Assembly: GCA_964304625.1 (NCBI GenBank)
Contig: OZ199840.1
Location: forward strand, 9,982,001 to 10,046,000
DNA: 64,000 nt
Origin: Kudoa neothunni
Lineage: Eukaryota; Cnidaria
Direction: 5' to 3'
The translations under genes and the position numbers were made by a program. Below the pieces are notes generated by a model. That model saw only the letters and a list, made by a program, of their open reading frames with translations. It was not told the origin of the DNA and ran no database searches. Positions 1-12,765 of this stretch are shown piece after piece (the first letter of the stretch is position 1; each line of letters begins with the position of its first letter).

Positions 1-45
1 ACTAAATCAGGAATATTTAATTTATTATACTGTTAAATAAAATAG

Positions 46-530
46 CTGCTCATATTGGGGAACTTAAAGCTGTTGATGTGTGCAATCAACCAAAGGTTGG
101 CGAGGCTAGTAGTGACGATATGTACCAGTTAACTCGATATTATTATGAAAAGTCCGCGGGAGAAAATGGGGTGTGCAAGGAATTTATATTTAATGGAAAA
201 GAAATGAATCTGAATAACTTTAAAAAACAAGAAGCCTGTAATGCGATTTGCACAACACCATTAACACCCACTACTGTTTCCCCAAGTCAGGTTGATACTC
301 AAAAACTAATTCAGAGTACGCAGCAAACTTCAGCTCATCAAACTAGAGAAGCAGAACAAACTGGTACCTTAGAAGTTGACACAAATTTAACAGGTGAAAA
401 AGTTGTTGGAAATAATATAGAAATTAATAAGATTCCTGGCACAGTTCCTAGTAAACCAATCGCCGAAGATGCAACTCCACAACAAAAACCGGAAAATTGC
501 CTCATTTTTTTCTTTAATATATGCTGGTGA
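46..530 (+). CDS. multi-Kunitz secreted protein A, last exon only
   Basis: This is the final exon of a gene whose earlier exons lie left of the window. Bases 1-45 are the end of a phase-1 intron closing with AATAG. The exon encodes a Kunitz-like (BPTI family) domain that begins VCNQPKVG, has the YYYEKS core and the NLNNF motif, and ends with an AIC cysteine. It has cysteines in the places of BPTI Cys5, 30, 51 and 55, but none for the Cys14-Cys38 pair. After the domain comes a Thr/Ser/Gln-rich linker of about 80 residues and a closing PENCLIFFFNICW. It is the tandem sister of gene B, whose last exon (from 6716) matches in domain and tail but not in the linker. A secreted protease-inhibitor-like role is inferred from the family. 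This domain alone is unlikely to be a standard inhibitor. Confidence 0.8.
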
Positions 531-1046
531 AACATTTTTTAATTAAAATATGTAATTTAGTGGTTATATAGGGTTGAAAGATCAAAAAAACGAACCGCAC
601 AAAAGACGGATTAGCTCATGAAAAATTATTTATATTTTTCCTTAATTTATTAAATCTAGTTCTTGATAATTGATCCTTGTATCTATATTGATGAAATACA
701 GTAAAGTTTTGATATAGCGCTCTAAATTGAGGTATTAGTTTACACGGCCCAATAATTAACCGTTACGAAATATCGAATTATGGCGTATGTGTTAAAATAA
801 TAAATATTTTATTTGTATTTTATAATTAAAAATGTGAAGGACATCGATCTAATAGTATAAACGCTTTTCTTCTTTGTTTCGCGATCTTTTGATCCAGATT
901 ATTAGAATATCAAAAAAGATTGTAGACGATATGTACCCTTTCTGATCGTGATATTTAACAAGAAGATCATTAATTCCTTTAAAAAATTGAGTTTCTTATA
1001 TTTACGAATGATATTAAATGGAAACTTTATTCCGGTAAATAAAACA
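531..1046. repeat. 3' flank of Kunitz gene A, shared with gene B
   Basis: About 520 bases after the stop codon match the 3' flank of gene B (7183 onward) closely. The match resumes after the Gypsy element at 5010 and fades near 5070. This shows that A and B arose by a tandem duplication that included the last exon and its downstream DNA. No coding signal is seen. An AATAAA-type signal lies in the shared stretch near 797. Confidence 0.8.
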
Positions 1047-1051
1047 GTCAC

Positions 1052-1150
1052 TGTTAGGACTTGTTGGCGCTAATCCGCCGAGGAGGATTAGACAAGGACG
1101 TTAGGCTTATCGTATTTTTGGTTCAATGAGTTTTTCTAACGGCTTTAACA
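1052..1150 (+). repeat. 5' LTR of Gypsy 1
   Basis: Begins TGTTAGGACTTG and ends CTTTAACA. The Gag start codon lies inside it at 1126. The next bases, TGGCATAGTGAGC, are a candidate primer-binding site because they start with TGG. Confidence 0.85.
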
Positions 1151-4100
1151 ATGGCATAGTGAGCAACGTGAACCAATGCGATGGAAAAGCTGTGGAGTCT
1201 TGGGTGGCAAACTTTGATTTGCTCGTACTCCACAGGCAAATTCCAACAGAGCGATGGACATTGGAGCTCCTCGTATCGTTGGCACCTCCTGTATTCAAGG
1301 TTGTCCAAGAAGCTGGATATGGGCTTCAATCTCCCTATGCCGAAGTTAAGGACTACTTGTTGCGGAGATTTGGAAAGCCAAAAGATACGTTTGTGGCCCA
1401 AAGAGAATTCTCCAGTTGTGTACAACGTGAATGTCAAACGTTGCTGGAGTTTGGTGAGGACGTACGAGAAAGGGAAGAGAGGCCTTTAGTACCATCGACC
1501 ACACTCAATTGGACGAAATCCTTAAAAACCAATTTATTCATGGAGTAGCATCCTCCGAAACGAAAAAGAATTTGCTGGTGAAGGATCCTACCACCTTCAA
1601 TGAGGCATTTGAGCTAGCCCAAAAACTGGAATTTGCAGCGAAGAAGGAGGAGAATACTCAGGAACAAATGAATATGTTGGCGATTAAAGAGGAGGATGTG
1701 TTAAAAACCATTTTGAGGAGATTGGATTCCTTAGAGAACGCTAAGAAGAAGATCAAATGTTTCGGGTGCGGAAAATTGGGGCACTACAAAAAAGACTGCT
1801 TTAACAAAAAATATAATAATAATAGTTCTTGTTATTCGTTGTTGTTTTTACGCGTGTTGGTAGCTGGCGAGAATGTTGATGGCTTGTTAGACACAGGGTC
1901 ACAATCAAGTGCAATAAGCTCCAGTTTCTATCAGAAACTTAATAACAGGCGGTTAGAAACATCGTGTGTTAGAATAATGTCTGCTGGTGGCGATAGAATG
2001 AAGGTCAAAGGGAGGATAGACCTTAAGCTTCAGCGTGGGAATAATCACGTTGTCCAAACATTTTATGTTATCGACGATCTGCTATACGAATGTATATTAG
2101 GTATGGATGCAATAATTTCTTTGGGCATCAATGTTACAATTGGAAATATCCCTATCAAATCAATGCAAAAACGTGGCAGTGCGAGACCTGAAATTTTATC
2201 AATGAAATGGGCTGAATTAGAACGGCAACAAATCGAACATCGAATCAATACTAAAAATCACGAACCCATTAAAGATGTACGGAGAAAAATCCCTTATCAT
2301 AGGCGTGAAATAATTGAAAAGCTAATAGATGAAATGTTACGAAATGATGTCATCGAGAAATCGAACTCTGAGTGGGCATTTAATGCCGTTGTCGTTCCCA
2401 AAAAATCGGGTAAGTACAGATTGTGTGTGGATTTTAGAAAACTCAATGCGATAACTACGAAAGACTCCTATCCGTTGCCTCGTATAGACGAAATCTTGGA
2501 TATGTTTGGTAACTCAAAATGTTTCACCGTGCTCGATCTTAAAGATGGCTATCATAACGTCCCAATTTGTGAGAGCGATAGAAGCAAAACGGCTTTCTAT
2601 GGTGTAAATGGTTTATACCAATTCAAGAAAATGCCTTTTGGCTTATGCAACGCACCAGCTACGTTCCAAAGACTTATGAATTTGGTGTTACGGCCATATA
2701 TCGGTCCAAAATGCTTTGTCTACTTAGACGACGTTATTATTTATGGAGAGAATATGGATGTTCATAAGGAAGATGTTAGAAAAATTGTGGAGACATTGAA
2801 AAAGTCCTCTTTGATTATTAATTACGAGAAATCCTGTTTTTATCAAAATGAAGTGAAGTTTCTTGGCCATATAATCAATAGCAAAGGCATCAAACCAGAT
2901 CCTGTAAAAACAGAAGTTATTGATAATTGGCCAGCACCCATTAATGTTAAGGAATTGCAACAATTCCTTGGTCTTGTGAATTATTATAGAAAATTTGTCA
3001 AAGATTTTTCGGGGATATCATCTCCTTTATATGAATTATTGAAAACTAATGATGAATGGAGTTGGTCTGAGGAATGTGTAAGAAGTTTTACTTCATTGAA
3101 AAGATTGATTGCGGATCCAGTGTTACTCTACTCTCCTGATTGGAATATCCCCTACGTGTTGGATACGGACGCTAGTAATATTTCGATTGGCGGGGTATTG
3201 TCGCAAACGGTCAACGGAAAAGAACATGTCATTTGTTTCGGCAGTCGTAGTTTGTCATCCAGAGAAAGAAACTACAGGACAACCAGGAAGGAATGATTGG
3301 CTTTAGTAAACTTTGTCAAATATCACAAGATGTACCTTATTGGGAAAAAGTTTACCATTAGAACGGATCATAACGCATTACGTTGGCTATTGTCGTTCAA
3401 GAATCCGGAAGGACAGTTGGCACGATGGTTAGAGCAGCTAGCTGAGTTTGATTTCGATGTGGTACATAGGCCTGGGAAGGAACACGTCAATGCTGATTCG
3501 CTTTCTCGAATTCCAACCAAGAAAATCTGTTCAGCTATCCAAATAGAAAGAATTAATAAGGAAGTACTTCGTGTTGAACAGCGAAATGACCCATCACTAT
3601 ATCAAATAATTAATTGGATTGAATCAAACTCAATGTCTTTGAAACAGCCAAGTAACAAGAACAGAGAAGTTCAAGTTTTATGGATGCTAAGAGAAAGTCT
3701 GAAATTGGTGGATGGTATACTGTACAGAGCGAACCTAAGTGAAAGCAATAACGAGATAACGTTGAGATTGGTTGTTCCTGTTAGTATGAGGAAAGAGGTT
3801 CTGGAGTTGGCACATGACAATATTGCTAGTGGACATCTTGGCCATAATAAGGTGTACGATGGTTTGGTTTCAAAATTTTATTGGCCGTATCAACGGAAAG
3901 ATGTAAGAAATTGGTGCGAATCATGTGTTGCTTGTGGATCTAGAAACCGTGTGACAAAGAAATTCGTGGCTGAATTGAAGACGGATGTGTCAAGCAGTCC
4001 TATGGAACGAGTAGCTATCGATATTGTCGGCCCATTGAACGTAACCCCAAAGGGGAACCGCTACATTTGTGTTGTACAAGATTATTTCACGAAATGGGCA

Positions 4101-4887
4101 GAAGCGTTCCCAATAAAAAATCAAGAGACTAGCACTATAGCAAAAAAATTGGTTAACAATGTTTTCAGTCGTTTCGGCATTCCATCGATTCTCCACAGTG
4201 ACCAAGGTAAAAACTTTGAGTCGGCGTTGTTTAAAGAAATGTGTTCAATACTTGGTATAAAGAAAACTATGACTTGTCCCTATAATCCCAAGTCCGACGG
4301 TATGGTTGAGCGGTTAAATCGCACAATTATTGATATGATTAGCAAATTTCCTCCGAGCTATACCAATTGGGACGACTTGGTTCCATTGGTCATGATGGCA
4401 TACAGATCTTCTACCCATGCTTCAACAAAATTTTCTCCTAACTTTCTAATGCTTGGCAGGGAAGTGAAATCTCCAATTGATACGGTTTTAAATGTTGTCA
4501 CTGATGGTTTCACCTCCGAGAATTATGTGCGAAATCTTGTTGTGGATTTACAACGGACCCATAAATTAGCAAAAGAAAATATGCAGCGCGAACTCGATAA
4601 AACTAAATTAAGATATAATAACAAAGCCTACGGAAATCCATATAAAATAGGCGATAAGGTCTGGTTACAAATTCCTGTCCGAAGAAACAAGTTGGAGCCT
4701 TACTACAATGGTCCTTATGTTGTGGTAGATAGGGTGGCCGATTCTGTCTACAAATTAGAAAAAGGAGGAACAATGGTTGTTACGAATTTCGACAAATTAA
4801 AACCATTCGTCGAGAGACATGAGTACTTACATATGGAGACCAGTGGTTCAAATTCAAAATGTGAGCAATTATCTCAAGGGGGAAAAG

Positions 4888-5004
4888 TGTTAGGACTTGT
4901 TGGCGCTAATCCGCCGATTACGCCAAAACCGCCGAGGAGGATTAGACAAGGACGTTAGGCTTATCGTATTTTTGGTTCAGTGAGTTTTTCTAACGGCTTT
5001 AACA
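4888..5004 (+). repeat. 3' LTR of Gypsy 1
   Basis: Same ends as the 5' LTR and preceded directly by the purine tract GGGGGAAAAG. Outside one 18-bp length difference only one substitution from the 5' LTR was noticed. Confidence 0.88.
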
Positions 5005-5009
5005 GTCAC

Positions 5010-5579
5010 TAATGCGGTGATACGTTTTTTTGATTGTTTCAATCATTTTTAATTTTATTCATCGTTTGTTACTGTTACCAAGTGTTTATCGTAGCTCATG
5101 CGCGGGAATAATTTAGTTGTTTTAAAATGAGCGGTTCTTTGGAGCGTGGTAGCGTTACAGTTTTTTTAAATATTTTCCTTGACCCTCGATTTTTTAAAGG
5201 CCTAATTGCGATGGATCCGTTGGATCCCCATGAGCGGACTGGTTACTGCAGCAGGTGCGAATATCTTCTAAACTAACGTTTACATCAAAATCTTCATTTC
5301 ATAAATACGAATAACAATAATTAAATAACTTTATTAAATAGGTTTTGGTCAATTTTTTTAATTCCTATCAATTCATTGAACAATATGATTTTAAATCATC
5401 ATGTTTTGCTCGTATCATGAAATACAAATGAAATCCTGAATGCAATAATATTATTAACAGATTAAATTTACTCTATTGGTAAATCAATTGATATAAAAAA
5501 TATTCCCTAATCAGTTAGTATCATTGTTTCGTAAAGACACGAATATGTGCTATTTGAATTAATTGTTATTTAATAATAT
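5010..5579. other. intergenic spacer and probable promoter of Kunitz gene B
   Basis: The first 60 bases continue the duplicated 3' flank of gene A. After that the DNA is AT-rich with no gene seen. Bases around 5180-5240 are less AT-rich and include CCCTCGATTTTTTAAAGGCC, which resembles the subterminal parts of the Tigger-like elements further right. The promoter of gene B must lie here, but no clear motif was recognised. Confidence 0.4.
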
Positions 5580-7182
5580 ATGCTTGGTGTTGTTATCTTT
5601 TCTATATTTTTGGTGACTGTGTCACTTGGTAATAACAACAAATTTATATAGATATGATTATGTTCGTGTAGAACGAGCGTTGGATTCTTATGTCATGGAC
5701 CAGGGTGCACCTCCCTCCTGGATGACCACCGAGCAACAAGCTGCAGCCGTAGTTGATAGATGGTATGTCGATACTCAAACGGCAAAATGCAAACCGTTTA
5801 AATATTTGGGGTCCCTAGGAAATTTTAACAATTTTGTATCAAAAGCTGTTTGTGAAAACCATCGTAAAGCATATGTTCCTAGAAGATTTTAATATTAACA
5901 TTAGTTAAATTTACACCGGAAGAAAAATCAGAGGCCTGTGCATTACCTGCAGCACCAGGTTCCTGCCACTTACCAGAAGAGAAAAAATTAGTTAGATGGT
6001 ATTATTCAAAAACTGTAGTTGAAAATGGCGATAAAAATTCTTGTTATCAGTTCAAATACACCGGATGTGGTGGAAATGCTAATAATTTTGAGACTAAAAC
6101 TGAATGTGAAAACGCCTGTCGAAGTAATCCGATTAAAATTCTTGAATAATGCAAATTTAAGACTATATTTTTTAGATAACAAGAATGGAGATGTTGCAGA
6201 TGATACTGTGGAAGATACACTGACTAAGACACCCAATGAGTTTGACTGTCTTTACGCAGCCGAAGTAGATAGTGAAACCCCAAAAATGGGTATAGTTCTT
6301 CATAAGGATAAAAAGAAATGTGTATATGCAGCTGTTGGTGGAGAGGCTAAAAGAGGTTTTTTTGATGATTTACCAACCTGCGTTGATACATGCATAAGTA
6401 TTTATTTTGTGACAATTGACGCCATAATCAAATATAGCTGACTATGTTGCTGCCTGCAAACAAACGGTTCCATTCCAAATTACACCTAAAAGTAAACTTA
6501 CTGATGAAGAGAAAGTAAAAGAATATTATTATTTTAACGAAACGAGAAAAGCTTGCCTGCCATTTATATCTGAAATTCCTGATCAAACTTTCAAACTTGA
6601 CGATGGCGAAAATAATATATTTAGCTCGGTGGAATTGTGTGCAAGTTTTTGTCCTGCAAGTATTTCATCAAATAAATAAGGAATATTTAATTTATTATAC
6701 GTTTAAATAAAATAGCTGCCCATATTGGGGAACTTAAAGCTGTTGACGTGTGCAATCAACCAAAGGTCGGCGACGCTAGTAATGACGATATGTACCAGTT
6801 AACTCGATATTATTATGAAAAGTCCGAGGGGGACACTGGGTCGTGCAAGCAATTTACATTTAATGGGAAAGAAATGAATCTGAATAACTTTAAAAAACAA
6901 GCAGCCTGCGATGCGATTTGCACAGTACCATTAACACCCGTTACTGCTGTCTCAGGTCAAACTGAAGTTCAACTACCGCATGGGAGCATCAATACAAGTT
7001 TAAACTCTCAAACTGATGTTTTAAATGTGGCTCCTGAGCTACTAAGCGAAGAAGCTGCCAGAATTGATTTAAAAACTGATAAAGACTCGGCCCTAGATAC
7101 TAGTAAACAAAACACGGAAGGTGTAACTCCACAACAAAAACCGGAAAATTGCCTCATTTTTTTCTTTAATACATGCTGGTGA
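5580..7182 (+). CDS. multi-Kunitz secreted protein B (456 aa)
   Basis: Six exons read as 5580-5628, 5672-5863, 5905-6123, 6176-6397, 6438-6659 and 6716-7182. All five introns are phase 1 and 40-56 bases long. Exon 1 encodes a signal peptide (MLGVVIFSIFLVTVSL). Each later exon is one Kunitz-like (BPTI family) domain. Domain 1 (about residues 17-80) keeps only the cysteines matching BPTI Cys30 and Cys51. Domain 2 (81-153) has all six, with the core YTGCGGNANNF and His at P1 (GSC-H). Domains 3-5 (154-227, 228-301, 302-370) lack the Cys14-Cys38 pair. An 85-residue Ser/Thr/Asp-rich linker ends in PENCLIFFFNTCW. The product should be secreted. Only domain 2 looks able to inhibit a serine protease in the standard way, and its P1 is not Lys or Arg. 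Gene A lies just upstream as a tandem copy. Confidence 0.9.
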
Positions 7183-7765
7183 AACATTTTTTAATTAAAA
7201 TGTGTAATTTAGTGGTTATATAGGGTTGAAAGATCAAAAAATCGAACCGCATAAAAGACGAATTAGCTCATGAAAAATTATTTATAAATTTCCTTAGTTT
7301 ATTAAATCAAGTTTTTGATAATTGATCCTTGTATCTATTTTTGTGAAATACAGTAAAGACTTGATATAGCGTTCTAAATCGGGATTGGAGTTTATACCGC
7401 CCAATAAGTAACCCTTACCAAATATCGAATTATGGCGTATGTGTTAAAATAATAAATATTTTATTTGTATTTTATAATTAAAAATGTGAAGGACATCGAT
7501 CTAATAGTATAAACGCTTTTCTTCTTTGTTTCGCGATCTTTTGATCCAGATTATTAGAATATCAAAAAAGATTGTAGACGATACGTACCCTTTTTTGATC
7601 ATGATATTTAACAAGAAGATCATTAATTCCTTTAAAAAATTGAGTTTCTTATATTTACGAATGATATTAAATGGAAACTTTATTCCGATAAATAAAACAG
7701 TCACTAATGCGGTGATACGTTTTTTTGATTGTTTCAATCCTTTTTAATTTTATTCATCATTTGTT
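7183..7765. repeat. 3' flank of Kunitz gene B (duplicated with A)
   Basis: Near copy of 531-1051 joined to 5010-5070, without the Gypsy insert. The AATAAATATTTTATTTG stretch near 7450 could hold the polyadenylation signal. The reading frames seen here on both strands are short and are not supported. Confidence 0.8.
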
Positions 7766-10258
7766 ACATATGTTCGTTGGTTCTATTGTTCAAAAAAGAG
7801 GGGTACCATCAATATTTAATATGTTTTATTTTTCATATCTAATTTTTACCTCATTGAATTTTTGTAAGTACTGAATAATAACATCAAACCTGCTTGCATC
7901 TTCGCGGAGAGTTTAATCGTTAAAAAAAAAGCGAGTCTTAAAATTTTCAAACCAACAGTTGTTACAACTGAAATCAGCGAATTTAAGATCAGCGACAGCA
8001 AGTTTTTCCTTTTTACTGATCAAAAACTCTGGGAAATATTTCTTTGTTGTGTTCTCACATTATTCATTCATATAACTCACGTTCAATTAAGGCATATTTT
8101 CCATTCGTGATTCTTTTAAAGATAGGAGCAGAAATGGAGTTCATTATTTCAGAATTGTTAAACACAATCCTGTTAAGAGAAGAGTAACCTATTCTAATTT
8201 AAATACAACTCATTACAACAGAATACATGATATTCTATGGCATTCTAGAGTCATTTATTGGCATTTAGATTGACTTAATTAAATCATAATATTGGATAAT
8301 ATCAATTTTAATGAAAAAATTTCTTTTATTTCTCATAATATCGAACGTTCGAATACCGTGATTTATTGGTTTAATTGGATTAAAATATAAAGTAACTAGT
8401 GCGAATAGCAAAACCCTGAATTTTACCAAAATCGCGTCAAACAAATACAATTTCATATTTTTGTGTATATAGTTAAATTGAAAGTATATACAGTAGTACA
8501 CGGATATTACGCACTTTTTTGGGTCAAAACATTTAGGTGCGTGTGCGTAGATAGGGTTGCCAGACAATTTCTGTAAATCGTACTAAAATTAAAAAAAGGT
8601 ATTATATTTCAAAAATAATATAAAAAATAGAATTCTCGCAACATTAAACCTCTAATGGATAACGGATTTGGGGTGTGTTGCACCCCAAGCCCATTAAAAG
8701 AGGAATTTTTCGCTAGCTTAGAGGGTTAAATTAATCAAGACAGAAAAATTAATTGATAAGATCTATTGAAATATTAAATCATTATAATTGTATTCCTCAT
8801 TTAAGTTTGTACTAACCATAATTTGAGTTAAATGGTCGGACGGATCCCATCTCAGGAAAATAGTTTATCTTTATAAACATCTAGAATGTAAGAGAGCATA
8901 TATTGTTTCATCTTCCAATATGAATCTGTATTTTTAACTTTTATTTAAACACTCATGAAAATAATCTGTCAGCAGATTCAGACGAATGAGGCAAAACAAA
9001 GAAAGACAACCTTAATTTTTGTAGTAATGAATACTTAAATGTTTCTTCTCTTATTTTATTTGTGACTGCATACCAAAATTTCCCTAATCCTTTTAAAAAG
9101 ATATAACAATTATTCTCCAGCCTAACTTTTATCTATTCAATATCCAAACTTAAATTCTCAGCTTAAACAATAAAATTTGGAGATTTCTTTGACAGGGCTA
9201 TAATGGAATGGGGGTTTCCTTCACTGACATTCGCAGGATGTGTTGCTTCCAGTAATTGCAAATGCATGAACTTTGTGATGGTCAAGTATATTTGAAATAT
9301 CTGTTTCGTCAGTAATAAATAGAAATGTAGAGTTTTGGTAAGAAATTGGAAATAAATTTAATTTCTTATTCCAGTGATATTTTCATTCTAAATTGATTCT
9401 AATTTCCACCCATAATAAAACTAATCCGGAAAAATATAAACTGAGGAGTATTTAAAATTTAATCTCTAGAAGTTGTTTTTCATATCAAAATTCGTCTCAA
9501 CAATAATTAAATATGACTTTAATAATATTTTCAAAAGAATTCCTTAGTTTATGAGCTTTAAACCCTCACCTTTTAATTCAACGTTGAGTTTGTTTACTGT
9601 AGGTAAAATAAATGTTAAAAAAATGTAATACATTTTATTTATGAGCTTGAATAGGGGTGAAAATATTTTAGGTGAGGTTCAGTCGTGTTTCCATATGGGC
9701 CAACTCTGAGAAACGTCGCGAGAACTGTCCATTCTTCCAATATTGTCTTAATAACCCACTCAAATAACAGTCATCTTGTTCAGCAGAGATACAATACTAT
9801 CTGATTCTCGATGCGAAATAATTGTTGTAATTCGTTACATTCGTTTTGACGTTTGAACTATTTGAGGGGCCTATGTTGATTCTTTGCGATAAGTTTTCTA
9901 ACACATCATTTCATTATGTGTCACGCAATTATAATAATTTATCTCGAAATTTATTGATCTTAAACCGAACCACCTTTCGTCAAGGTCGTACCAATACCTT
10001 TATTTAGGGCGAAGACGTAGCAACTCTGTTTTTGTTATATTATATCAACACAACAATATTTGAAAACGACTTATTTATTAATAAGAAATATGAATTTATT
10101 GAAGAAAAATATTAAAAAACGTTTGTATATTCGGCTAATTTATAAGCAAAAAAATCTACTGATTTATTTTTCTCTGAAAGATTATATATAGATAGTTCAT
10201 CTATTAATCATGTATTTATGAAATTAAAATTTTAATACGATCGTTATTTTAGTAGATA
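7766..10258. other. non-coding AT-rich stretch
   Basis: No gene was recognised in either strand. Features are the GC-richer hairpin near 8650 (listed separately) and, near 8487, CAGTAGTACACGGATATTACG preceded by TA, which looks like one end of a Tigger-type element with no partner end found. Confidence 0.4.
8649..8703. repeat. imperfect inverted repeat (hairpin)
   Basis: CCTCTAATGG and TTGGGGTG on the left pair with CACCCCAA and CCATTAAAAGAGG on the right across the short loop TGTTG. The stem is much richer in GC than its surroundings. It may be the core of a small foldback element. No transcript role can be read. Confidence 0.5.
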
Positions 10259-10576
10259 CAGTCGAACCTCGATTTTCCGGAAGATATTTTAAAATTTATT
10301 TGGATTTTATTGAAATTGTGTGTCGATAAATTTTCTATTATTCGGAATAACGATTTAATCAACAATCTAGGATAAAAATGCCACCCATCACCACCGTACC
10401 ACGTATACTATGTAGCATGTATACCAATTCAATATTTTTATCATAAATTTTTATACTAAGACATGAGTTAAACACTCAATTCTTATACAAATTTGTACTC
10501 TATCTGATCATACGTCTGTGTGTCATAAAGAGAAAACCTCTGGTCCCAAATTTTTCGGGTAATCGAGGTAAAACTA
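10259..10576. mobile_element. Tigger/pogo-type MITE
   Basis: The left end CAGTCGAACCTCGATTTTCC and the right end (reverse complement TAGTTTTACCTCGATTACCC) form imperfect terminal inverted repeats. The CCTCGATT core is typical of Tigger/pogo elements of the Tc1-mariner superfamily. TA dinucleotides flank both ends (10257-10258, 10577-10578). At 318 bases with no reading frame, it is a non-autonomous copy. Confidence 0.75.
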
Positions 10577-10578
10577 TA

Positions 10579-11568
10579 TTACCATTCGTTTCAACAGCCA
10601 CTACCCTCATAATTATAAAAATACATGGTTATTGTACTTAGGGGGTTGATACTCATCAGTCTTAACAATCATTTGATCTGCAAACCATAAAATCTAGGAA
10701 ATACTGATCTAATGATTGAGTTAGATGAAAATTGTTTCTATTTACAACAGTATTATTTAATTTATTGAATAAGGTAAGTCATTTATTTTAATATCGGGCA
10801 ATAATCAGCTAAATCGATGTGGTTTTTTGATAAGATTTCTTGCATTTTTAAATAAAATGAATGAGGATAGAACAACATTAAAATTATTGTTGTTAATAAT
10901 ATTCTCAAATAGTGACAGAATTCGAAACATTAATTAATATGTTTGATTTTTAATTAAAAATATAAAAATCAATTGGAATTAATCTTGATTAGTTGTACGT
11001 TTTGGCTGGTATACGCAAGAACACAGATCCGTAAAAACACACTTAGGAGAGCCCATCAGACGAGAGAGGCCGAAGAATTCGCATCTGAAATATCAATAAA
11101 CGCGCAACCTTGGTTTACGCACTGTTTTTATTTCTTCATTAATTTCACATCCTTAAAATGACTAAACAGAACAATGAAGTGGAACTATAATCGATTTAAA
11201 TATACAAATGAAACTTTGTATTCCTGAATCTGATCAGGAATCAACACAACACCAAAAAATCTGAATCTCTTCACGTAGCAATCAAACCATCCAGTAGGTA
11301 TCAACAAAAATTCTTCGTATTATTAAAGCACTTTGATATGCAAGGAATCTACGAACACACATTAATTATGTCGTATTTTTGATTGAAAACTAAGATAACT
11401 TTATAAGCTGTAAATATTTTTGGCTTTAAATTGAATAAATAATGTATTAGAATTTGTTTAAAATAATTTATAAGTAATTAAACGCATTATTAACAAAAAC
11501 CCTCGAGTATCTTTAATTCGTTATCAGTCGGGGAGAACCGAAGTGTTGAACGTGGCTGGTTTTCGACG
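10579..11568. other. spacer upstream of RPL5
   Basis: Mostly AT-rich and without a recognised gene. A less AT-rich patch at about 11020-11110 can be read as RRAHQTREAEEFASEI in one frame. Part of it (AHQTREAE) matches the linker of Kunitz protein A; see the findings. The RPL5 promoter should lie near the right edge. Confidence 0.35.
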
Positions 11569-12765
11569 ATGGTAAGCATCACCTGTGCCATTTGAAACCA
11601 ATGTTGAAATGTGTTATGTAGGGTGGTTTTGTGAAAGTTGTCAAAAATAGAGCTTACTTCAAAAGATTTCAAGTAAAGTTTAGAAGACGCCGAAGTAATT
11701 GTGTTGGATTTGAGTCACCATTATGATTTTTGATGCCTTCACATAGATGGTGTAACCGATTATCAAGCCAGAAGAAAGATGATCGCTCAAGATAAGAACA
11801 AGTACGGTGCCAACAAGTACAGACTTATTGTACGTATCACCAACACCAAAGTTATCTGCCAAGTGAGTTTTAGTTGCGTTATTGCAGTTGTCACTTGTTG
11901 TTATAGGCAGCCTACTCAACTTTGAGTGGTGATGTTACTGTTGCAGCTGCTGAATCTACTGAACTCCCAAGATACGGTATGAAAGTCGGTTTGACCAACT
12001 ACGCTGCTGCCTATTGCACAGGTCTTCTCTTGGCAAGAAGATTGCTTAAGCAATTCAAGATGGATACTAAATTTGTTGGAAACGCTGATCCTAATACCGT
12101 CGGTGATTTCATTCCTGAACAAACCTATTCCGAAGAAATTGAGCAATCTCCATTCAAATTGGTTCTTGACATTGGTCTTGCTCGTAGCTCCACTGGTGCA
12201 AGGGTGTTCGGTGCTCTTAAAGGTGCCGTTGATGGTGGATGCAATATTCCTCACTCTGAAAATCGCTTCCCTGGTTATGATAAAGAGTCAAAGGAGTTGG
12301 ATGCACAACAACATCGTGACCGAATCTACGGAGTGCATGTGGCCAACTACATGACCTACCTGAAAGAATCCAGCAAAGAAGCCTTTGAGAGACAATTTTC
12401 TAAGTACATCGCTGCAGGAATCACTCCTGAGAATGTATGTTGTGATTTGGCGCATTTTTTGATAATTTATGATGCTTGTGCAGATGGAAGAAACCTACAA
12501 GACGGTTCATGCTAACATTAGAAAAGATCCATCACCTGCTCCCAAAAAAGAGAAACCAGCTGCTGCTAAAGATGCTCCTGTGACTAAAGTCTCCAGCAGG
12601 TAACTGTTTAGAATCGAATGAAATGACTTTCACTGGTGCAGTTCTAACCAACTGAATTATTTTAGGAAACACAAGCGCAAGCAAAACATGAAAGTGTTCC
12701 TCCGCAACAAGGCCATACAACAAAGAAAAGATGAATTTTTGGCTGATATGGGTGTATCTGCGTGA
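11569..12765 (+). CDS. RPL5: 60S ribosomal protein L5 (uL18), 311 aa
   Basis: Six exons read as 11569-11571, 11622-11694, 11747-11862, 11907-12434, 12484-12599 and 12666-12765, with introns of 44-66 bases. The protein starts [20 protein letters not shown] and carries the family landmarks [32 protein letters not shown] and [10 protein letters not shown]. It binds 5S rRNA and joins the 60S subunit with L11. Exon 1 holds only the start codon, so an intron follows ATG directly. The C-terminal third after ITPEN is Lys/Pro/Ala-rich and less conserved, which is normal for eukaryotic L5. The length is close to the human protein (297 aa). All splice junctions keep frame. The call is firm because the similarity runs along nearly the whole protein. 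Confidence 0.97.

Larger units (their letters stand above)
1052..5004 (+). mobile_element. Ty3/Gypsy LTR retrotransposon 1
   Basis: LTR element with TG...CA-ended LTRs (99 and 117 bp) and a 5-bp target duplication, GTCAC, at 1047-1051 and 5005-5009. The empty site can be read in the 3' flank of gene B, where the sequence runs on without the insert. Parts in order: Gag starting at 1126 inside the LTR; a zinc knuckle (CFGCGKLGHYKKDC); protease (LDTGSQSS); reverse transcriptase (FVYLDDVIIYG); RNase H (LDTDAS); integrase with an HHCC zinc-binding region and a DDE core; then a purine tract next to the 3' LTR. It looks nearly whole, with about two breaks in its reading frames. The LTRs are almost identical apart from one length difference, so the insertion is young. 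Confidence 0.93.
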
